Source of the DNA: Paenibacillus solani
GTDB lineage: Bacteria > Bacillota > Bacilli > Paenibacillales > Paenibacillaceae
Reading direction: 5' to 3'
DNA length: 64,000 bases
NCBI RefSeq assembly: GCF_001277345.1
Contig: NZ_LIUT01000001.1
Span: 3,004,119-3,068,118, forward strand
How positions within the stretch are numbered: position 1 is the first letter of the stretch; each line of letters begins with the position of its first letter. This document shows positions 9,877-17,666 of the stretch, one piece after another. The translations under genes and the position numbers were made by a program. The notes beneath the pieces were generated by a model. The model was given only the letters and a program-made list of their open reading frames with translations, searched no databases and was not told the origin of the DNA.

Positions 9877-10000
9877 GTGGTATTCTAACCATATTTTTAA
9901 TATTTAATGACAGACCATCGCTTATTATAACAGCCTAAGCTGCATAATTCAATATTGAACATACAACAACCGACCATGATGGGCGGTTGTTTTGTTTTTT
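9877..10000 (+). ncRNA. Candidate small RNA between helD and the exporter
   Basis: The stretch from the expected start of the consensus promoter (about 9877) to an intrinsic terminator (hairpin 9966-9990 with ACAACCG/CGGTTGT arms, then TTTTGTTTTTT) would give a transcript of about 120 bases. It has no start codon with a ribosome binding site. It could be a genuine small RNA, a 5' leader of a lost gene, or an attenuated leader. Its sequence matches no RNA family I recognise. The assignment rests only on promoter plus terminator. Confidence 0.4.
9966..10000 (+). terminator. Intrinsic terminator, plus strand
   Basis: The stem ACAACCG-A-CC / GG-G-CGGTTGT with an ATGAT loop is followed by TTTTGTTTTTT. 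No plus-strand gene lies upstream, only the orphan promoter. Confidence 0.75.
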
Positions 10001-10083
10001 CTACAGAACAGGCCCTGTTCCAGGCCTACACCAAGGAACTCGGCTTCCTCACCGTGCATGAATCAGCCGATCAAATGAATTGA
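10001..10083 (+). pseudogene. Possible 3' remnant of a lost coding gene
   Basis: Reading in the frame that ends with TGA at 10081-10083 gives an apparently protein-like stretch (STEQALFQAYTKELGFLTVHE and a short tail) with codon use like a real gene, but no start or upstream domain. I do not recognise the family. The frame continues upstream through the terminator hairpin, which is not expected for an intact gene. It is probably the tail of a deleted gene. Confidence 0.3.
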
Positions 10084-10088
10084 TCGGC
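10066..10088. repeat. Perfect 9-bp inverted repeat
   Basis: GCCGATCAA-ATGAA-TTGATCGGC lies 20 bases past the exporter stop. It has no T-run on either side, so it may be a weak terminator or an mRNA 3' stabiliser. Confidence 0.5.
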
Positions 10089-10108
10089 CCCTTCTATGTG
10101 ATTCTGCT

Positions 10109-11167
10109 TTATTTGCGGAGCCAGGAGAATAAAGCCTCCTCCTGTTCCTTGTCTTCAACTACTCGGCTGATATGGTCAGCTACCCTGTTTAATCGATCAA
10201 GCTGGTATCCGTAATCGTACATGGCTGCTGCGACTACTGCGAGCCGAAGCCCCCCTGGTTGCGCGCCAGGTCCACACATGACCCGTTCCAAGAACTCTTC
10301 ATTGCTCTCCGCCATTGTCTCAGCTTCGGTTTCGTTCGGTTTTAGCTTATCTTCAAACTTCCAAAAAATATGCTCATGGTATTTCATTAAGCGCTCCAAA
10401 TTTTGATCGAACTGCTCGTCAATTTCCGGGGACCGTTCGGCCTGGAAATAGTGGTTCTCCACCGCATCCAATACCTCGTACCCCTTGCGAAGAGATTGAA
10501 GCAATTGTTTATATACCACGAGCTGCCTGGCTTGACTATATTTTGCCCGTTTCAGCTTTTTCTGTTCTTCTTCAAACAAATTATATTTGTCAGACAACGA
10601 TTTAATAGCAGTCTCCAATTCCTTCTTCTCCGCACGGTATACCGAATCCTTCATTTCATGAGAAATTGCCGTGCGAAGCAGCAGCGACATCTTGCCGAAT
10701 ACAACATGAATCCGCGTGATGTACTGTTCCTTGGGTTTCGGAGGAAATACCAGGATATTGATCAGAAATGCAGATATAATACCGATGATCGTTAGAATAA
10801 AACGATTGAGTGCAAAATCCCATTGACCGGAAGCTTCCATTACGGAGATGACGGTAACCAAAGTAAGTCCAAGCGTCTCACCCATCTTTAATTTCATGCA
10901 GATCATAATAACTAAAATACATACCAAACCAACGGAAATTGGTTGATTTGACAGAAAAAAACCACCAAGCATCGCGAGCACCGCGCCGAGCGTACTCGTC
11001 TGCAGTTGGTCAAGGAAATATCGCCATGACCTGTAAATAGACGGCTGCATCGCAAAAATCGAAGCTATGGCGGCTACTACAGGGGATTTGAATTCAAACA
11101 GCATGGCTAAATAAAGAGCCAGCGTGACGGCTAGGCCGGTTTTAAACATTCTTGCTCCGAATGCCAC
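10109..11167 (-). CDS. Aromatic acid exporter family protein (FUSC/ArAE-like)
   Basis: A 352-residue inner-membrane protein: about six N-terminal helices (the motif PVVAAIASIFAMQPSIYRSW is characteristic of the ArAE_1 family) and a long soluble helical C-terminal half. Members resemble B. subtilis YqjA/YgaE and are thought to export aromatic carboxylic acids. The start is GTG at 11167 with AAGGAGGGCTGA upstream, which is itself the 3' end of a 16-codon leader ORF stopping two bases before. The substrate is not identifiable. Confidence 0.85.
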   Translation of the reverse strand: MAFGARMFKTGLAVTLALYLAMLFEFKSPVVAAIASIFAMQPSIYRSWRYFLDQLQTSTLGAVLAMLGGFFLSNQPISVGLVCILVIMICMKLKMGETLGLTLVTVISVMEASGQWDFALNRFILTIIGIISAFLINILVFPPKPKEQYITRIHVVFGKMSLLLRTAISHEMKDSVYRAEKKELETAIKSLSDKYNLFEEEQKKLKRAKYSQARQLVVYKQLLQSLRKGYEVLDAVENHYFQAERSPEIDEQFDQNLERLMKYHEHIFWKFEDKLKPNETEAETMAESNEEFLERVMCGPGAQPGGLRLAVVAAAMYDYGYQLDRLNRVADHISRVVEDKEQEEALFSWLRK

Positions 11168-11169
11168 AG

Positions 11170-11220
11170 TCAGCCCTCCTTAGATAAACCATCATCCATT
11201 TTATGGCCACGCATCATCAT
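11170..11220 (-). CDS. Putative leader peptide MMMRGHKMDDGLSKEG
   Basis: A 16-codon ORF with its own strong GGAGGAG site five bases before ATG 11220. Its last codons AAG GAG GGC TGA are the ribosome binding site of the exporter, and its stop is two bases before the exporter GTG. This arrangement forces translation of the peptide and of the exporter start to interact, as in translationally coupled leader peptides. There is no protein family to compare. Confidence 0.4.
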   Translation of the reverse strand: MMMRGHKMDDGLSKEG

Positions 11221-11284
11221 TCATTCTCCTCCATTTGAATCTGCTATTCATCAATTACCCTTACCCTTCTAAAGTTATGCAGTT

Positions 11285-11962
11285 CTATAAATCATTCATT
11301 TCATCAGATTCATCCGTTGCCCCCATTCTTCTCTCGTAATAACAAACGAGAAATCCAAACCAGGCACAAGAAGCCAGGTATCCTCCAAGAACATCACTCG
11401 GGTAATGCACCCCAAGATAAATTCGGCTAATACCAATGCTTAGAATCATAATGATCGCTATAGCGATAAGTATACTTCTTCCAATCTTGCTGTTCATATG
11501 TCTCCACAACAAGTAGGCCGACACGCTATAGAACGAAAAGGCGGCCATCGAATGTCCGCTGGGATAGCTGTAGCCTGTAATCTCAACCAATCGGTTGATG
11601 TCAGGCCTCACCCGTTGCAGTACCCCTTTTAACAACAGGTTCAGCATGGATGAGCCAAATACAACCCCAATCAGGAGATAAATCTCCATGCGGTGCCCCA
11701 GTATCCAATATAGCACGGCGATCAAGATAAGACATAACATCAGTACTGGACCAAAAGAACCGATGAAGGACAGTCCTTTCGCAATATCCGTCAAAAGCGG
11801 ATGCTCGAAAGATTGGACCGACGATATGATCGCTAAATCGAACGAAAGGCTATGCTGCTTTACCAATACGGTGAGGATGAGGAAGCCTAACAAACTGATC
11901 ACCGATATGTAGAAGATTTCCTGTTGTCTTCCAGAAATCCAGTGTATCTTCTGCCGATTCAA
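11285..11962 (-). CDS. PAP2-family membrane phosphatase
   Basis: A phosphatidic acid phosphatase type 2 / undecaprenyl-pyrophosphatase-like protein with six TM segments. All three motifs are present: KGVLQRVRPD (KX6RP), PSGHSMA (PSGH) and SRIYLGVHYPSDVLGGY (SRX5HX3D). The active site faces outside, and likely substrates are phosphatidylglycerophosphate or undecaprenyl pyrophosphate. I place the start at TTG 11962 because AGAAGGAG lies nine bases upstream; the frame extends to another TTG at 11992 without a ribosome binding site. It is monocistronic. Confidence 0.88.
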   Translation of the reverse strand: MNRQKIHWISGRQQEIFYISVISLLGFLILTVLVKQHSLSFDLAIISSVQSFEHPLLTDIAKGLSFIGSFGPVLMLCLILIAVLYWILGHRMEIYLLIGVVFGSSMLNLLLKGVLQRVRPDINRLVEITGYSYPSGHSMAAFSFYSVSAYLLWRHMNSKIGRSILIAIAIIMILSIGISRIYLGVHYPSDVLGGYLASCAWFGFLVCYYERRMGATDESDEMNDL

Positions 11963-12126
11963 TGTTGATTTCTCCTTCTGCCTAGGGTTCAAATCTGTAT
12001 GTCTCGTGAAGTCACGATAATATCATCTTCTTGCAAGAAAGGAAAGCCACCCGGACTTTCCAGGCATTATTCTCGTAGTTTATGTACAAATCCATATCAT
12101 TACTCTTTTATGAACATTTCATATTA

Positions 12127-12178
12127 CAAAAATCGCCCCTGCAAGAACCAGATACTTTCGTATCCTTCTTGGTCAGGG
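12127..12178 (-). terminator. Terminator of the selD-mnmH operon
   Basis: A long hairpin: CCCTG-CAAGAA-GATAC on one arm pairs with GATAC-, TTCTTG- and CAGGG-type complements on the other, with small internal loops (CCA/C and GT) and a TTTC loop. On the minus strand GCG then ATTTTTG follows. It lies about 60 bases past the mnmH stop. The stem is unusually long for a terminator. Confidence 0.7.
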
Positions 12179-12238
12179 ACGATAGATCGTTCTGGTCATA
12201 TAGACGTGCTTTAATCAATGAAACATGCCTGAAATGGG

Positions 12239-13291
12239 TTAGGACCCGGTCTTCTTAAGCGTTAGGTTCCGTAATATTTCCTTCACGGCATCCACAGCTT
12301 CCTCCACTCGGTTGACCGACACAACGATCAGAGCTTGCCCCTCATATTGACCGAAGGTGTGTGTATACTTTGGATCATAGTAGTGTTCAAGCAGCAGCTG
12401 TATGGCTTGAGCAAACTGCCCCTCGACCAGATGCTTTTCGATCTGGGCAGCTATGGGAGTATGAATTCTGCCTTTAATCAGCTGAAATGCGGCCATATAA
12501 TGCTCTTTATGTGCAGCGGGGGTATAATCCTCCATAAGCTGACGCACACGCTCCTCCATCGGCAGCTCAAGCACAATCGTGGTTCCCGACGCCTTCTTCT
12601 CCATCAGAAAATCGGGAACGACGATTTTACCGATTCGCTTGCTCTCCGCTTCCACCAACAAGTAGGGAGCCGATTGTAATTCCTTCAGACGTTCAAACAA
12701 TACCGAGTCAAATGTCTTCTGATTGTTCGATTGTAATCCGATATGTCCAAAAATAGAGCCTCGATGACCTGCCAATCCTTCCAGGTCCACGACGGGGTAG
12801 CCTTCAAGCTGAAGCTGCTTTAGGACAGCTGTCTTGCCTGTGCCTGTCAAGCCCTGAAGCACAACGGCATCCGCATCCAGCTGCATATGCTCAAGTGAAT
12901 CCAGCACATGCTTCCGGTATGCCTTGATGCCGCCTGTAATCCGGTTGACATGAATATCCATCAGTGAGAGCACCGTAGCGGCAGTCCGGCTGCGCATACC
13001 GCCACGCCAGCAATACACTGCCTTATCTCCCTCTATCTCCTTGAATTGCTTCACAAAATTCGGAAGTTTGGCCGACATAATGGCGAGTCCGCGTTCCTTG
13101 GCTGCATCGACGCTGACCTGTTTATAAATGGTACCAATTTCGGCTCTTTCTTCATCATTAAAAACGGGAATATTCACGCTTCCCGGAATAGTGGAGTCCT
13201 TGTATTCCGACGGGGAACGGACATCGATCAACGTAATCTTCTTGGTGTTTCGCTGCTCCATTAATTCATGAACGGTGATGTCTTGAAACAT
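12239..13291 (-). CDS. mnmH: tRNA 2-selenouridine synthase
   Basis: A 350-residue cytoplasmic enzyme that replaces sulfur of 2-thiouridine at the tRNA wobble position with selenium, using selenophosphate. It has an N-terminal rhodanese domain with catalytic Cys94 (VYCWRGGMRS) and a C-terminal P-loop domain with Walker A GLTGTGKT (147-154). The length fits MnmH/SelU (YbbB). ATG at 13291 follows AAGGAGCG. The upstream neighbour in the operon is selD, which makes the selenium donor. No Sec-insertion genes are in the window, so the visible selenium use is tRNA modification. Confidence 0.94.
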   Translation of the reverse strand: MFQDITVHELMEQRNTKKITLIDVRSPSEYKDSTIPGSVNIPVFNDEERAEIGTIYKQVSVDAAKERGLAIMSAKLPNFVKQFKEIEGDKAVYCWRGGMRSRTAATVLSLMDIHVNRITGGIKAYRKHVLDSLEHMQLDADAVVLQGLTGTGKTAVLKQLQLEGYPVVDLEGLAGHRGSIFGHIGLQSNNQKTFDSVLFERLKELQSAPYLLVEAESKRIGKIVVPDFLMEKKASGTTIVLELPMEERVRQLMEDYTPAAHKEHYMAAFQLIKGRIHTPIAAQIEKHLVEGQFAQAIQLLLEHYYDPKYTHTFGQYEGQALIVVSVNRVEEAVDAVKEILRNLTLKKTGS

Positions 13292-13330
13292 GTCTGTTCG
13301 CTCCTTTATCGATGCAAAACCTAGCTATCG

Positions 13331-14383
13331 TTATTCCTCAACGACGATACGATTCGGATGATCCATAACGACCTCTCCGATCCTTCCGGCTTCCAGTCCG
13401 GCTTGGCGAAGCTCCGACAGAAGCTGATCGGCCTGCGAGCCATCAACCGCGATCAAAAGTCCTCCCGAAGTAACGGCATCGCACAAAATCCACTTATCAA
13501 GCTGATCCATGTGATCCGGGAAACTCACATCTTCCTTTACATGGTCAAAATTATTTTTGGTACCACCCGGAATAACGCCGAGTTCAGCCATTTCTCTGAC
13601 CCGTTCCAGCACAGGAACCGCAGACTTGCTAATACGAATCCCGGTACCGCTTCCCTTGGCCATTTCGAGTGTATGACCAAGAAGGCCAAAACCAGTTACA
13701 TCCGTGCAGGCATGAACCTCATATGGCTCCATAATCTCGGCAGCCGTCTTATTCAGCGCAGCCATAACAGCAGTAACCCGGCGAATCTCCTCATCACTTA
13801 GCAGGTCCTTCTTGATAGAACTTGTGAGAATGCCGACACCAATCGGTTTCGTTAGAATCAGTACATCCCCGATCTTGGCTCCCGCATTTGTTCTTACCTT
13901 ATCTGGATGTACCGTACCCGTTACTGCCAGGCCGAATTTCGGCTCTTTATCATCAATGGAGTGTCCGCCAACCAGGGTTACTCCTGCTTCTTTCAGTTTA
14001 TCTCCAGCACCTCTTAAAATATCTGTTAACACCTGCTTGTCCAGCGTCGAGATGGGAAAAGCGACAATGTTCAGTGCTGTCAGCGGTTTGCCTCCCATAG
14101 CATAAATATCGCTGATGGCATTCGCAGCAGCAACCTGTCCGAAGTCGTAAGGATCATCTACAATCGGTGTAAAAAAATCAACGGTCTGAACCATAGCCAA
14201 GTCATCGGTGAGACGGTATACGCCCGCATCATCACTTGTGTCTAGACCCACCAATAGATTGGGATTCGGTTCCGCTTGCGGAAGTTTACGAATGACCTGC
14301 GCCAGATCGGCGGGACCAATCTTGCAGCCGCATCCCCCTTTGGAGGAATAGGAGGTTAGTTTTATTTTTTCCGATGGACTCAT
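13331..14383 (-). CDS. selD: Selenide, water dikinase
   Basis: Makes selenophosphate from selenide and ATP. The N-terminal catalytic loop reads SSKGGCGCKIGP, with Cys rather than selenocysteine at the active position and the essential Lys three residues on. The ATP-binding DTSDDAGVYRL and GGHSIDDKEPKFG segments are also typical. I use ATG 14383 (MSPSEKIKL) because AAGGGA lies upstream; the frame extends to a GTG at 14428 with no ribosome binding site. Forty bases separate it from mnmH downstream. Together they form the selenouridine module. Confidence 0.95.
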   Translation of the reverse strand: MSPSEKIKLTSYSSKGGCGCKIGPADLAQVIRKLPQAEPNPNLLVGLDTSDDAGVYRLTDDLAMVQTVDFFTPIVDDPYDFGQVAAANAISDIYAMGGKPLTALNIVAFPISTLDKQVLTDILRGAGDKLKEAGVTLVGGHSIDDKEPKFGLAVTGTVHPDKVRTNAGAKIGDVLILTKPIGVGILTSSIKKDLLSDEEIRRVTAVMAALNKTAAEIMEPYEVHACTDVTGFGLLGHTLEMAKGSGTGIRISKSAVPVLERVREMAELGVIPGGTKNNFDHVKEDVSFPDHMDQLDKWILCDAVTSGGLLIAVDGSQADQLLSELRQAGLEAGRIGEVVMDHPNRIVVEE

Positions 14384-14476
14384 TTCGGGTCTTCCCTTCG
14401 TTATAAAATGAATTTTGGCATAGTACACGCAATAACCCCGGCGCGGATGTTTGAAAAACGTGTCATCTACCCCGGG

Positions 14477-14507
14477 AATATCAATCCGTTTACGAATTCC
14501 ATGTCAA
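14477..14507 (-). promoter_or_regulatory. Possible promoter of selD-mnmH
   Basis: TTGACA at 14507-14502 on the minus strand with an imperfect -10 (around GATATT) 17-19 bases on, about 95 bases before the selD ATG. The -10 is weak. Confidence 0.35.
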
Positions 14508-14670
14508 GCACACAATAATTATATTATATGAAATCGAGGGCTTTAAGTCTAACACTCCCCCTTTTTCTTACAATTATCGGCAAAATGTTTCTTCAGTCCG
14601 GCGGCTTATGCTACACTATTTGATTGGACATAACTAAAGTTTACAAGTCACATTCGAGGGAGTAAACATC

Positions 14671-15741
14671 ATGAACCACTCAAGCGACGACAGAATGGCA
14701 TTAGACCATACGATTCGCAAAAGAAACATTTGGCTTATCACGGTCTTCATCATCATTGCCGCAACCGGGCTGACTTATGTGAAGTGGTGGCCTTATTATG
14801 ATAAAGCACTTAAAGCTATTGTGGAGCACAGCATCGGCTCATCTATATTAGGAATGGAGCCCGGCAGCACCACGCCTTCCTGGCAAGCCGCCTGGAATTA
14901 TGCAGTTATCTATTTCAAGTCGGTTTGGAAAGCAGCTCTGCTCGGGATTTTGTTAGGAACCTTGGTTCAATCCTTGCTTCCCTCTCAATGGCTGCTCCGT
15001 GTGCTTGGCAAAACTACTTTTGGCAGCACAGCGATTGGGGGAATTGCCTCTATTCCCGGAATGATGTGCTCTTGCTGCGCAGCACCTCTCGCTATTGGTC
15101 TGCGCAAGAAAAAGGTATCCGTCGGTTCGGCGCTTGCATTCTGGATCGGAAATCCGACCTTGAACCCGGCAACACTTGTCTTCATGACATTCGTTTTATC
15201 ATGGAAATTTACTCTGCTTCGATTGATATTCGGTATCATTCTGACCTTCGGCATCAGCTATTTGGCGAATCGCTTTGCAAAGGGGGCCAAGTCTATTGAA
15301 TTGGACGAGCCTGAACTGACCGAACCGTCCGACGAGCGGCCGCTTTGGAAACGATGGCTCAGCAGTATGGGCGTTATGCTGATCCGCGTTGTTCCAGCAT
15401 ACCTTATCGCCGTTTTGCTCTTAGGAGCACTGCAAGTATGGATGTTTCCACATATCGGAGCAGCTGCTGGCAACACATTGCTGACCGTTATCTTCTTCTC
15501 GGTCATGGGCATGCTGTTCGTTATTCCAACCGCGGCGGAAATTCCGATCATTCAAGCCTTCACAGCAGCGGGACTGGGAGCAGGGCCAGCGGCAGCGCTT
15601 CTCCTGACCTTGCCGGCCATAAGCCTTCCTTCTCTGCTCATGGTGCGCCGTTCGTTCCCAAGTAAAGCGCTATGGTTTGTGGTTGCATCCGTGATATTGC
15701 TTGGCATTGCATGCGGCATAACCGGAATGTTTATATTGTAG
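14671..15741 (+). CDS. Permease of the ArsP/YraQ family with CSCC motif
   Basis: A 356-residue, roughly eight-TM permease of the DUF318/ArsP_1 group. The signature GMMCSCCAAPLA holds Cys133, Cys135 and Cys136 in the membrane, followed by the WIGNPTLNPAT segment; a charged cytoplasmic loop splits the two halves. Characterised relatives export trivalent organoarsenicals or metal ions through such cysteines. ATG at 14671 follows GAGGGAG. It is divergent from selD-mnmH, so a selenium or arsenic substrate is conceivable, but that is only suggested by position. Confidence 0.82.
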   Translation: MNHSSDDRMALDHTIRKRNIWLITVFIIIAATGLTYVKWWPYYDKALKAIVEHSIGSSILGMEPGSTTPSWQAAWNYAVIYFKSVWKAALLGILLGTLVQSLLPSQWLLRVLGKTTFGSTAIGGIASIPGMMCSCCAAPLAIGLRKKKVSVGSALAFWIGNPTLNPATLVFMTFVLSWKFTLLRLIFGIILTFGISYLANRFAKGAKSIELDEPELTEPSDERPLWKRWLSSMGVMLIRVVPAYLIAVLLLGALQVWMFPHIGAAAGNTLLTVIFFSVMGMLFVIPTAAEIPIIQAFTAAGLGAGPAAALLLTLPAISLPSLLMVRRSFPSKALWFVVASVILLGIACGITGMFIL

Positions 15742-15922
15742 ATGGACCATTCTTTTGCATAACGATATTTATGCTGCCACCATGATCGGTTCCACGTTAT
15801 TAGATGATGTTATTAATTTTTATTTTTTCTTAAGGTAAACTCACAGCTAATCTGGTAAAGTGATTAAAGAAAAGAATGAACCAACTCTTTATTACATGCA
15901 GTCGAAGGGAGTCAATTATTAA

Positions 15923-17107
15923 ATGAAAGATAACGATTTGCAGCCAAACCACCCGGGACAACCCGAGGATGATCAAGGACAAGCTCAAGAGATAGAGAAC
16001 AATCAACCAGATTCAGGCAGCTTGTCTAATGAAGAAGAACGAATCGATTCAACCTATCCCGAGAACTCTGAACATGATGTGACATCACACGAGCAGCAGG
16101 ATCCTTCTATTCCTGTAATGCATTCAGGGGATCAACCACATTACGAGCAGCAGCCTCCAGCAGATGGCGGCAGCAATGGAGGCAAGGGCTGGATGATTGC
16201 TTCGCTGGTTTTGGCGGCAGCGTTAATTGTCGTTCTGATCGTTCCCCCATTTGCCAAGGGATCTGGCAATCAAGCTATAGCCAAAGTCAATGATGTCAGC
16301 ATCACGAAAGATAAATTGTATGATGAGCTTGTAGAAATCGGCGGTAAGCAAACTCTCAACACCATGATCACAGAAGAATTGCTTCAGCAAGAACTGAACA
16401 AGAAATCCATTACGGTGACCGATGCCGATGTTGATAAGGATATAGAAACCTTGAAAGCATCCTTCCCATCCGAAGCTCAATTCGAGTCAGCACTTCAACA
16501 AAACGGCATGACGATGGATGATCTTAAAGAGCAAACCAAAACACAAATCGAGCTCAAAAAACTGATGGGCGACAAGATCAAAGTTACGGATGAAGAGGTT
16601 AAAGAAATATACGACCAGAATAAAGACAGCTTTGCTACTCCGGAACAAGTTCGCGCTTCCCATATTCTTGTAGAAACCAAAGAAGAGGCCGAGAAAATTG
16701 AGAAGCAGCTGAAGGAAGGCGCTGATTTTGCAGCGATTGCCAAAGAGAAAAACCAAGATGCTACCAAGGACACAGGCGGCGATCTGAACTTCTTCGGACG
16801 CGGTGAGATGGACCCTGCCTTCGAAGAAGCAGCCTTTAAACTGAAAAAGGGTGAGATCAGCGCCCCGGTTAAAAGCTCTTTCGGTTATCACATTATTAAA
16901 GTAACTGACCATAAGGAAGCAACCAATCCTACCTTTGAAGATAAGAAAGAAGAAATCCGCGGCCAACTTGAGAACCAAAAGGTATATCAGGGATCGAACG
17001 CGTATATTCAAGAGTTGAAAGATAACGCAACCATCACCAATACACTTGAAGAAGCACCAGCTGAGAAAACTGAGAAATCAACAGAGAAGCCAGCTGATAC
17101 GAAGTAA
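15923..17107 (+). CDS. PrsA-like peptidyl-prolyl isomerase, membrane-anchored
   Basis: A 394-residue extracytoplasmic foldase of the SurA/PrsA group. It has an acidic, disordered N-terminal tail (1-88), one TM segment (about 90-110), a SurA_N-like helical region, a PPIC parvulin domain (PEQVRASHILVETKEEA through SSFGYHIIKVTDHKE) and a charged C-terminal tail. Unlike PrsA it has no lipobox; anchoring is by the TM helix with the tail in the cytoplasm. ATG at 15923 follows GAAGGGAG. It is monocistronic with its own terminator. The job is presumably folding of secreted proteins. Confidence 0.88.
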   Translation: MKDNDLQPNHPGQPEDDQGQAQEIENNQPDSGSLSNEEERIDSTYPENSEHDVTSHEQQDPSIPVMHSGDQPHYEQQPPADGGSNGGKGWMIASLVLAAALIVVLIVPPFAKGSGNQAIAKVNDVSITKDKLYDELVEIGGKQTLNTMITEELLQQELNKKSITVTDADVDKDIETLKASFPSEAQFESALQQNGMTMDDLKEQTKTQIELKKLMGDKIKVTDEEVKEIYDQNKDSFATPEQVRASHILVETKEEAEKIEKQLKEGADFAAIAKEKNQDATKDTGGDLNFFGRGEMDPAFEEAAFKLKKGEISAPVKSSFGYHIIKVTDHKEATNPTFEDKKEEIRGQLENQKVYQGSNAYIQELKDNATITNTLEEAPAEKTEKSTEKPADTK

Positions 17108-17115
17108 AGTCCAAG

Positions 17116-17144
17116 CCCCATACCCTTCCGGTATGGGGTTTTTT
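17116..17144 (+). terminator. Terminator of the foldase gene
   Basis: CCCCATACC (17116-17124) pairs perfectly with GGTATGGGG (17130-17138), with a CTTCC loop, followed by six T residues. Confidence 0.95.
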
Positions 17145-17188
17145 GGGTGTATTAATAAAAAGTGCTTTCAACCCCAGGCAAAACATGT

Positions 17189-17207
17189 TAGAATGTAAGC
17201 GTTACCA
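17189..17207 (+). promoter_or_regulatory. cre site over the -10 box of the LytTR gene
   Basis: The 15 bases 17193-17207 fit the CcpA consensus WTGNAANCGNWNNCW at every position. They overlap the -10 TAGAAT (17189-17194) and the expected start point, a placement that usually gives repression. The -35 (TTTCAA, 17 bases upstream) is weak. Confidence 0.65.
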
Positions 17208-17237
17208 AGAGTTGATCTTAAAAAAGGGGGAATCAGA

Positions 17238-17582
17238 ATGATGAAGCACGTATCGGAATCCCGCAACATGTATGAGGACTTCGTGGTGGAGACAGACATT
17301 CTGTTCTTTAAAACCGGGTCGCACGGTTTGGTCAGCTTCCATGGCAGGAACTATAATATTAAAAAGAGAATGACTGCCGAAAAAATCACATCCCTTCTCT
17401 CCGGTAAACAGTTCTATTATGTCGGCGGCAATTGCTATGTCAACGCTGACAAGATTACAGAGGTAGAACAAGGTATTGTTTACTTCGGAGAGAGAGCACC
17501 TTCTGCTAAACATCTTCGGATTCCAAGATGGAGACAGGAGTCGCTCAAGCGCCATGTCGCTGAAGTGAAGCAGCCTGTTTAA
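17238..17582 (+). CDS. Small protein with LytTR-like DNA-binding domain
   Basis: A 114-residue cytoplasmic protein. The C-terminal two-thirds read like a LytTR fold: FYYVGGNCYVNADKITEVE fits the F-R-hRsYIVN-dkI pattern, followed by a strand, then LRIPRWRQESLKRHV as the recognition end. No receiver domain is attached, so it would be a stand-alone LytTR regulator. The N-terminal ETDILFFKTGSHGLVSFHG region matches the first strands. ATG 17238 is followed by a second ATG (17241) and has GGGGGAAT upstream. It is transcribed alone under a perfect cre site. Confidence 0.65.
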   Translation: MMKHVSESRNMYEDFVVETDILFFKTGSHGLVSFHGRNYNIKKRMTAEKITSLLSGKQFYYVGGNCYVNADKITEVEQGIVYFGERAPSAKHLRIPRWRQESLKRHVAEVKQPV

Positions 17583-17610
17583 GCTGTGAGTTTCAGACTT
17601 AGCGCGACTA

Positions 17611-17656
17611 GCAAGATCCCGTCTGAGGTGATTAACCGACAGACGGGATCTTTGCG
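17611..17656. terminator. Bidirectional terminator
   Basis: GCAAGATCCCGTCTG and its near-perfect complement CAGACGGGATCTTTGC flank a 16-base loop, between the convergent LytTR gene and the secreted-protein gene. Confidence 0.85.
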
Positions 17657-17666
17657 TTTACAGGGT

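Noticed and set aside
16487-17011. 174-codon minus-strand frame opposite the foldase gene
   Set aside because: Phe-rich antisense of Lys/Glu codons of the PPIC domain; no start signal.
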